Assembly: GCA_012270135.1 (NCBI GenBank)
Contig: JAAXIW010000307.1
Location: 1-10,371, forward strand
DNA length: 10,371 nucleotides
DNA from: Brevundimonas sp.
GTDB lineage: Bacteria > Pseudomonadota > Alphaproteobacteria > Caulobacterales > Caulobacteraceae
Reading direction: 5' to 3'
Shown: piece by piece, positions 5,408-10,371 of the stretch
Layout of the letters: each line of letters starts with the position of its first letter
Numbering within the stretch: the stretch's first letter is position 1
Translations under genes and position numbers: made by a program
Notes under the pieces: generated by a model
The model's input: the letters and a program-made list of their open reading frames with translations, nothing else
The model's database searches: none
Told to the model about the DNA's origin: nothing

Positions 5408-6759
5408 TTGCCGGCGATGGCCACCGCGTCGAACATCAGCGACGGGCTGTTGTTGGCGCCGCGGAATTCGAGGTCCGAGCCGCGCTGGAGACGCGCATAG
5501 AGATCGGTCAGCCTGCCGGCCACGGTGACCTCGCTGACCGGATAGGCGATCGCGCCGTTCTCGAACCAGAAGCCGGACACTCCCGCCGACCAATCGCCGG
5601 TATTGGCGTTGAGAGACGGGCCGAACATGGAGGTGACCAGCAGACCGGCTCCGGCATCGGCCATGAGACCGTCGAGGTCGCGGTCACCGGGTTCGAGATG
5701 CAGGCTGTGCGTCGAGACGCCGGGCGGTCCGGCGAGGCCGCGCGAGGCATGGCCGGTCGAGGCCAGGCCGAGCTGGGCCGCGGCGGCGCTGTTCAGCAGC
5801 CAGGTGGTCAGATGGCCGTCGTCAATGATTGATCGTCGGCTCACCGCCACGCCCTCGTCGTCGAACGGAGCCGAGCCGAGGCCGCGGGGGCGGAACGGAT
5901 CGTCGATCAGGTTCACGCCCCGCGGCAGCACCATCTGACCGAGGCGGTCCTTCAGGAACGAGGTGCCGCGTGCGATCGACGGGCCGGAGATGGCACCGAT
6001 CAGAGGCGACAGGATCTGCATCGCCACGCGGTTCTCGAAGATGACCGGGGCGGTGGTCGAGGCGATCTTGCGCGGGCCGGTGCGGGCGACGGCGCGGCGG
6101 CCGGCTTCGGCGCCGACCTCGTCCGCCGTGGGGAGGTCGGACAGGTGGCGCGCCGCGCGATGCTCGCCCCCGCGTTCCATGCCTCCGTCCTTCTCGGCGA
6201 TGACGCCGACGCCCAGCGAGAAGGCCGAGCCTTGCCAGGCGCCGTCGAAGCCGTGCGAGGTGACCAGCCGCCAGCGGCTGGTCGAGGTCGATGCGTGACC
6301 GCCTTCGGACCGGATGACGCCGGGCACGGCCAGGGCGATGGCCTCGGCCTCGGCTGCGACGGCCTCCAGCTCGGCGGCGCTACGTTCGGACGGGTCGAAC
6401 AAATCGAGGTCGGCGAACGGGCCGCGGGCGAGCCGGTCCTGGGGAGCGAGGCCGGCGTAAGGATCCTCGGGCGCGAGCTTCGCCATGGCCACGGCGCGGT
6501 CGACGAGACGGGCGCGGGTGGCCTCGGACAGGTCGGAGGCGGAGACGGTGGCCTGACGTCGGCCGATGAAGACGCGCAGGCCGAGGTCACGGCTCTCCTC
6601 GCGCTCGACGTCCTCGAGGGCGCCGTTGCGGACCCCGACGGAGAGGGCGGCGCGCTCGGCCGAAACGGCCTCGGCGGCGTCGGCCCCGGCCCTCAGGGCA
6701 GCGGCGACGAGTTCAGGCAGGATGTCGGGTGAGGCGGACGTCGGCAGGCTGTCGGACAT
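5404..6759 (-). CDS. pmbA: TldD/PmbA family protein (TldE/PmbA-type metalloprotease subunit)
   Basis: The product has 451 residues, the normal length for TldE/PmbA. The N-terminal part shows the conserved block around residues 38-65 (AALSVGVRNGALEDVE followed by LGLRVFIGRRQATVS). The C-terminal part holds ENRVAMQILSPLIGAISG near 262-280, and then NANTGDWSAGVSGFWFENG and YPVSEVTVAGRL, typical of the PmbA branch. The HExxxH zinc motif of TldD is absent, as expected for TldE. In the known complex TldE pairs with TldD to make a protease that trims peptides such as microcin precursors and degrades CcdA antitoxin; no tldD lies in the window. The start ATG at 6759 is the first of the frame, 45 bases after the MAPEG stop, with only a weak ribosome-binding site. 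The stop overlaps the cysQ start. Confidence 0.9.
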   Translation of the reverse strand: MSDSLPTSASPDILPELVAAALRAGADAAEAVSAERAALSVGVRNGALEDVEREESRDLGLRVFIGRRQATVSASDLSEATRARLVDRAVAMAKLAPEDPYAGLAPQDRLARGPFADLDLFDPSERSAAELEAVAAEAEAIALAVPGVIRSEGGHASTSTSRWRLVTSHGFDGAWQGSAFSLGVGVIAEKDGGMERGGEHRAARHLSDLPTADEVGAEAGRRAVARTGPRKIASTTAPVIFENRVAMQILSPLIGAISGPSIARGTSFLKDRLGQMVLPRGVNLIDDPFRPRGLGSAPFDDEGVAVSRRSIIDDGHLTTWLLNSAAAAQLGLASTGHASRGLAGPPGVSTHSLHLEPGDRDLDGLMADAGAGLLVTSMFGPSLNANTGDWSAGVSGFWFENGAIAYPVSEVTVAGRLTDLYARLQRGSDLEFRGANNSPSLMFDAVAIAGK

Positions 6760-6804
6760 GCCCCGATATGGCCGGACGGGCTGTCCGGCGCAACGGCTGG
6801 GGCC

Positions 6805-7212
6805 TCAGACCAGGCCGAAGGCGCAGGCGATCAGGGCGCCGGCGCCGACGACCAGCGCCGCCTGCGTCAGGATCATCCCTGACATCCGCCCGAACGACGG
6901 CTGTTTCGCCTTGCCCAGACCCCAGGCGTGCAGGATGCGGCCGAGCAGCATTCCTCCCCCGATGGCGTGGACCCAGATCGGCTGGAAGCCGAGCAGGGCC
7001 AGCAGGACGAGAATGACGAGACAGGGCGGAATGTATTCGGCGGCATTGCCGAAGATGCGGCTGGCCGCCGTGAATTCGGCATGACCGCCGTCGCCGAACG
7101 ACACCGCGAGCCGCCGACGGGTGAAGATGGTCCTGAAGGACAGGAAGACCATCAGCAGGACGAGAAGACCGCTCCATAGGCCGGCGGCGTGAAGAGCGGT
7201 CATCTCGGGCAT
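6805..7212 (-). CDS. MAPEG family membrane protein
   Basis: This 135-residue integral membrane protein has about four hydrophobic helices (roughly 10-28, 63-80, 82-98 and 113-133). It carries the MAPEG hallmark SRIFGNAAEYIP near 51-62, followed by ILVLLALLG and the conserved GGGMLLGRILHAWGL near 85-99. MAPEG proteins of eukaryotes bind glutathione and act on eicosanoids or electrophiles; bacterial members are mostly of unknown substrate, with glutathione-transferase or peroxidase activity plausible. The start ATG at 7212 is two bases beyond the stop of the M14 peptidase gene, so the two are probably one operon. An in-frame ATG three codons later is an alternative start. Confidence 0.88.
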   Translation of the reverse strand: MPEMTALHAAGLWSGLLVLLMVFLSFRTIFTRRRLAVSFGDGGHAEFTAASRIFGNAAEYIPPCLVILVLLALLGFQPIWVHAIGGGMLLGRILHAWGLGKAKQPSFGRMSGMILTQAALVVGAGALIACAFGLV

Positions 7213-7214
7213 GG

Positions 7215-9050
7215 TCAGGTCTCGCGGGCCACCGGATAGAGCCGGAAGCGGTCATCATAGAACGGAGTTCGCTCGTAGAACCACTGCAAACGCGCGCCGG
7301 GGCTGGCGGCGAACTCGGGATCGGCGGCCAGCCTGGCCTCGAACTCGGCCTTCAGGGCCGGATCGGCGGCCAGCATGCGTTCGGCGAGGGGGGCGATGGC
7401 GTAGCCCTCGATGTATTCGACGCGGCTGAGCACCTCGGGGAACAGGCCCCAGGCGAAGAAGCTCTCGGAGGACTGCGGCTCGAGCAGCAGCACGACGACG
7501 TCGCCCAGCCGTTGGTCGGTGGGGACGCGGACCGATCCGGCCGGGAAGGTCCAGTCGCGGCGCTCGGGGGTCACGGAGGTGACGGTGACGGGGACATGAC
7601 CCTCGTTCGGGCGCGTGGCCAGCTTCGGGTCGTCGAGGCGCAGCATGTCGACGGACACGGTGCGCGGGGCGTCGAGCGTCTCCATGGCCACACCGTGGAT
7701 ACGCAGGCGCTCGATGATGTCGGCGCGGTGGGCCGGCACCCAATAGGCTTCGGGCCGCTTCAGCATCAGGGTCGGATGCGACGAATAGAATGGCATCTGC
7801 CAGAGCTCGGGATCGGGCTCGCCGAGCCAGCGTATCTCCTGGCGGCCCGAGGCGGGGCTGTCGTACATCTCGTAGCGGATGCCCTTGAAGGCGCGGGTGG
7901 TCGACGGCTGCTCGTCCTGGACGAAGTTGGCCGGAATTTCGGAAGGACGCAGGGCGCTGTCGGCCTCGACGGCCTCGCGCAGGCCGCGGCTTTCGGCGGC
8001 CAGCAGGCGCATGGCCTCCTCAAGGAAGACATAGGTCCCGAGCACGCGCTGCTCGTGCGGCTTGAGGCTGTGGTTCTCGATCAGGATGGTCGGCACATGG
8101 GCGGCCGAGCCCCAGCCGTTCGAAAACCGCTCGCCCAGCCCGCCGTCCGACAGGCCCGCGCGCGGGTTCTGGTCGTCGATGCCGAACACCAGCTCGCCCG
8201 GGATGTGGCCCTGGGCCTCCAGCGCATCGTTCATGACCGGCTTGAAGGCGCTGTCCAGCCAGCGGGCGGTCTCCGGGCTGCGGCTCCAGACGCCGTTCTC
8301 GCCGTTGTAGCCATAGGTGACGTCATATTGATAATCGAGGCCGTCGGTGACGTGGATATCGACATACAGGTCCGGCTGATACTTCAGGATCAGCCCGCGC
8401 ACCGCCTGCATCTCGGGCTGGTCCAGCTTCATATAGTCCCGGTTCAGGTTCTGGTTGGTCGCCGTATTGCGCCAGCCCTGAATGCGCGGCCCGCGCTGGT
8501 TGGGCCGCGAATACGCACTGGCCCGCTCATGCCCGTCCACCGACAGGATCGGGATCAGGATCAGATTGGCCCCGTCCAGCAGGTCGTCGCGTCCGTAGAA
8601 GGCGATGTCGCGCAGCAGCATCATGCCCGCGTCCTTGCCGTCGATCTCGCCGGGGTGGATGCCGGCCTGGGCCAGCAGCACCGGCTTGGCCGGATCGAAG
8701 GCGGCGCCGTCCTTCGAGGCGATGACGGCGTAGATCGGGCGGCCTTCCGGCGAGACGCCGAACTGCTCGATGCGGATCAGGTCGGAGGCGGCGTCGAGCC
8801 GGTCGAACCAGGCGCGGGTGTCGGCGTAGGTCGGGCTGAAGTCGCGCTCCGCGTCCGCCTCGAACGGCGTGACCCAGGGATCCGAGGCGTCGCGGAGAAG
8901 GGCGCGGCTGGCCCCGTCCCACGCCGGCGCGGGCGGCAGGAAGGCCTGGTCCCACGGCGCGGCATTGGGGACGGAGGGGGACGCAGACTGGGACATGACG
9001 GGACTCGACACGAGGGCCGCGACGGCGGCGAGGATCAGGGTGGAGCGCAT
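7215..9050 (-). CDS. Secreted M14-family zinc carboxypeptidase
   Basis: The 611-residue product begins with a signal peptide (MRSTLILAAVAALVSSPVMS, cleavage probably between residues 20 and 24) and is expected in the periplasm or outside. The M14 catalytic domain spans about 70-360: zinc ligands H132 and E135 in HPGEIDGKD, third ligand H233 in VDIHVTDGLDY, substrate-binding N203/R204 in NLNRDY, and catalytic glutamate E325 in TILIENHS. All key residues are present, so it should be active on peptide C-termini or related amide bonds; its natural substrate is unknown. A further 250-residue C-terminal region (about 360-611) has no domain I recognise. The start at 9050 is favoured over ATG 9080 because GAGGGAG sits just before it and the signal peptide then begins at once. 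Its stop lies two bases from the MAPEG start. Confidence 0.9.
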   Translation of the reverse strand: MRSTLILAAVAALVSSPVMSQSASPSVPNAAPWDQAFLPPAPAWDGASRALLRDASDPWVTPFEADAERDFSPTYADTRAWFDRLDAASDLIRIEQFGVSPEGRPIYAVIASKDGAAFDPAKPVLLAQAGIHPGEIDGKDAGMMLLRDIAFYGRDDLLDGANLILIPILSVDGHERASAYSRPNQRGPRIQGWRNTATNQNLNRDYMKLDQPEMQAVRGLILKYQPDLYVDIHVTDGLDYQYDVTYGYNGENGVWSRSPETARWLDSAFKPVMNDALEAQGHIPGELVFGIDDQNPRAGLSDGGLGERFSNGWGSAAHVPTILIENHSLKPHEQRVLGTYVFLEEAMRLLAAESRGLREAVEADSALRPSEIPANFVQDEQPSTTRAFKGIRYEMYDSPASGRQEIRWLGEPDPELWQMPFYSSHPTLMLKRPEAYWVPAHRADIIERLRIHGVAMETLDAPRTVSVDMLRLDDPKLATRPNEGHVPVTVTSVTPERRDWTFPAGSVRVPTDQRLGDVVVLLLEPQSSESFFAWGLFPEVLSRVEYIEGYAIAPLAERMLAADPALKAEFEARLAADPEFAASPGARLQWFYERTPFYDDRFRLYPVARET

Positions 9051-9090
9051 GGCTCCCTCATCCGCCGTCCGTTCCTTCATGGCAAGTCCG

Positions 9091-9109
9091 GGAAGCGGTT
9101 CCCGCTTCC
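9091..9109 (-). terminator. 8-bp perfect hairpin between small secreted protein gene and M14 gene
   Basis: GGAAGCGG at 9091-9098 and CCGCTTCC at 9102-9109 form a perfect 8-bp stem with a 3-base loop. It lies nine bases past the stop of the small secreted-protein gene, in the 67-bp gap before the M14 gene. No U-run follows on the minus strand, so it is not a classical intrinsic terminator. It may attenuate read-through, protect the 3' end of the upstream message, or mark an RNA-processing site. Confidence 0.4.
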
Positions 9110-9117
9110 GCGGCGAC

Positions 9118-9456
9118 CTAGCGGTCCCGCTTGGCCTCGAGCCGGTCGATTGTGCGCTGGGCGTCTGCGCGGCGGCGGGTCAGGGTCTCGATCTGGGCCT
9201 GCTGGGCCTCGGTCAGCCCGCCAGCGGCCTCGCCCGCCGCCTGGATGTCGGCGATCTGGCTGTCGATCTCGAAGACCTGGTCCTCGGCCTCGAACAGGCG
9301 GTTTTCCTCACGCTCGGTGAGGGCCGGACGTGGCGGAGCGGCCCGGCGCGGCGCGCCCCGACCGGTCATCACCTGGGCGTCGGCGGGACCGACGGGCAGG
9401 GTGAACGCCGGAATGGCCATGGCGGCGGACAGGGCGAGGACGAGGCTGCGTTTCAT
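9118..9456 (-). CDS. Small secreted coiled-coil protein, 112 residues
   Basis: I do not recognise a specific family. The first 27 residues are a signal peptide with a typical PADA/Q cleavage site (MKRSLVLALSAAMAIPAF then LPVGPADA). A basic, proline-rich linker follows (about 31-46), then a highly charged helical region from about 46 to 111 with a heptad-like pattern (LTEREENRLFEAED, IDSQIADIQAA, IETLTRRRADAQRTIDRLEAK), likely a coiled coil. A periplasmic structural or chaperone-like role is possible, as in Spy/CpxP-type small periplasmic helical proteins, but no LTxxQ repeat is clear. The start ATG at 9456 has GGAG about nine bases upstream; an ATG at 9486 would put ten extra residues before the signal peptide and is less likely. 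It is followed by a hairpin and then the M14 gene on the same strand. Confidence 0.75.
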   Translation of the reverse strand: MKRSLVLALSAAMAIPAFTLPVGPADAQVMTGRGAPRRAAPPRPALTEREENRLFEAEDQVFEIDSQIADIQAAGEAAGGLTEAQQAQIETLTRRRADAQRTIDRLEAKRDR

Positions 9457-9489
9457 GAAAGCGTCTCCGGAAGGAACAGCCCCCAATGT

Positions 9490-9495
9490 GTATTA
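9490..9495 (-). promoter_or_regulatory. Candidate -10 box for the small secreted-protein gene
   Basis: On the minus strand TAATAC lies about 34 bases upstream of the ATG at 9456, in the AT-richest stretch of the window. The expected -35 position falls inside the palindrome at 9508-9524, where no good TTGACA match is seen. The promoter may depend on or be blocked by a regulator there. Confidence 0.3.
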
Positions 9496-9507
9496 CAGTT
9501 TCGTCAT

Positions 9508-9524
9508 CTGAAAAGCGCTTTCAG
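9508..9524. promoter_or_regulatory. LacI-type palindrome upstream of the small secreted-protein gene
   Basis: CTGAAAAGCGCTTTCAG contains the perfect 10-bp palindrome AAAGCGCTTT, with outer CTG and CAG arms offset by one extra base. The core resembles LacI/GalR-family operators, whose half-sites meet at a central CG or GC (for example TGAAA-CG-TTTCA types). It sits 52 bases upstream of the ATG at 9456 and over the -35 position of the TAATAC promoter candidate. It also lies 39 bases past the ubiD stop and could form a weak hairpin, but no T-run follows, so a terminator is less likely. Confidence 0.4.
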
Positions 9525-9562
9525 GACACAATCGATACCGGATTGCTCGCGGCTTCGTGTTC

Positions 9563-10371
9563 TCAGCCCCCGGAGCTCCAGATGGGGGAACCGTCGCCCG
9601 GCAGGCCAAGGCGGTCCCACATCCCGGACACCCGGTCGATGACGGTCTCGTCCATGCGGATCTCCTCGCCCCATTCGCGCTTCGTCTCGGGCGGCCATTT
9701 GTCGGTGGCGTCGAGACCGATCTTGGAGCCGAGGCCGCTCTCGGGACTGGCAAAGTCCAGATAGTCGATCGGCGTGTTTTCGATGACGGTGATGTCGCGG
9801 GCCGGGTCCATCTTGGTCGAGATGGCCCACATGACCTGTTTCCAGTCGCGGGCGTCGATGTCATTGTCCACGACGATCACCCACTTGGTGTACATGAACT
9901 GGCGCAGATAGCTCCAGACGCCCAGCATCACCCGCTTGGCGTGGCCGGGGTAGGCCTTCTTCATCGACACTACGGCGATGCGATAGCTGCAGCCCTCGGG
10001 CGGCAACCAGAAGTCGGTGATCTCGGGGAACTGCGACTGGAGGAGAGGGATGAAGACCTCGTTCAGCGCCTCGCCCAGCACCGAGGGTTCGTCCGGCGGA
10101 CGGCCGGTGAAGGTGGTCAGATAGACGGGATCGCGGCGCATGGTGACGGCCGTGACCTGGAAAACCGGGAAGGTCTCGACCGAGTTGTAATAGCCGGTGT
10201 GGTCGCCGTAGGGGCCCTCGGACGCGTGCTCGTCGAGCAGGACGTGGCCTTCCAGAACGATCTCGGCCTGGGCCGGGACCATCAGGGGCACGGTCGGGCA
10301 CGGGACCAGCTCGGCCGTGGCGCCGCGCAGCAGGCCGGCGAACTGCTAGTCCGCGAGGGTGTCCGGCACGG
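9563..10371 (-). pseudogene. ubiD: UbiD-family decarboxylase, C-terminal part, with in-frame amber stop
   Basis: The minus-strand frame from the right edge to TGA at 9563-9565 encodes the C-terminal half of a UbiD-family decarboxylase. These prenyl-FMN enzymes decarboxylate polyprenyl-4-hydroxybenzoate in ubiquinone synthesis or related aromatic acids. Supporting blocks are FAGLLRG, VPAQAEIVLEG, HASEGPYGDHTGYYN, MRRDPVYLTTFTGRPPDE and KWVIVVDNDIDARDW. The frame is broken by TAG at 10346-10348: it reads VPDTLAD, stop, QFAGLLRG, where family members have a conserved tyrosine (EYAFAGLLRG in E. coli as I recall it). Both sides align in the same frame, so one TAC-to-TAG change explains it. If real, the N-terminal product lacks the 260-residue remainder; the piece after the stop could start only at internal codons such as GTG 10291, which would lack part of the fold. 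A sequencing error or read-through are alternatives. The N-terminus lies outside the window. Confidence 0.78.

Noticed and set aside
4472..5500. A 342-codon plus-strand frame opposite cysQ.
   Set aside because: It is antisense to a gene with the complete IMPase motif set and has low-complexity composition.
5408..5593. N-terminal extension of the cysQ frame to 5593.
   Set aside because: It lies inside the tldE coding region, has Arg-rich low-complexity sequence, and the ATG at 5407 overlapping the tldE stop gives the family's normal N-terminus.
7512..9320. A 602-codon plus-strand open frame opposite the M14 peptidase.
   Set aside because: It mirrors a gene with intact catalytic motifs and a signal peptide, is rich in Gly/Val/Arg without any recognisable domain, and is best explained by GC-rich codon use.
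1..10371. Mobile elements, CRISPR arrays, tRNA or rRNA genes, toxin-antitoxin or defence genes.
   Set aside because: I looked for transposase or integrase motifs, regular direct repeats and tRNA-like folds and saw none.

Overview
The window is high-GC, gene-dense bacterial DNA with strong G/C third-position use, which produces many long antisense open frames. The gene content suggests an alphaproteobacterium, most likely Caulobacterales (Caulobacter/Brevundimonas type): an HWE-family histidine kinase, a DUF4170 protein directly behind a CysQ-like phosphatase and a TldE/PmbA protein, and a UbiD-type decarboxylase. This placement is inference from gene families and gene order; no rRNA or other marker is present.

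Layout. Positions 1-1360 hold a divergent pair: a TetR-family regulator running off the left edge on the minus strand, and a stand-alone metallo-beta-lactamase-fold protein with a flavodiiron-type metal-site pattern on the plus strand. Their shared 106-bp spacer carries a small palindrome on a -35-like box and a widely spaced 9-bp inverted repeat. Positions 1406-3814 hold a second divergent pair: a soluble GAF-PAS-HWE histidine kinase (minus) and a Cys-based phosphatase (plus), separated by 177 bp rich in inverted repeats.

From 9456 down to 3815 every gene lies on the minus strand. In transcription order they are: a small secreted coiled-coil protein, a secreted M14 zinc carboxypeptidase, a MAPEG membrane protein, TldE/PmbA, a CysQ-like phosphatase, a DUF4170 protein, and two 72-residue single-pass membrane proteins. 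Several junctions are tight or overlapping (2-nt gap M14/MAPEG, ATGA overlap tldE/cysQ, TTGA overlap between the two small genes), so co-transcription in two or three units is likely.

The right edge (9563-10371, minus) holds the C-terminal part of a UbiD-family decarboxylase. Its frame is interrupted by a TAG exactly where the family normally has a conserved tyrosine, so the gene is broken, mis-sequenced or read through.

I see no mobile element, CRISPR array, tRNA/rRNA or phage gene. Most of the content is core metabolism or signalling. The points worth a second look are the amber codon in ubiD, the regulatory architecture of the two divergent spacers, the small overlapping membrane-protein pair, and a LacI-type palindrome upstream of the small secreted protein.
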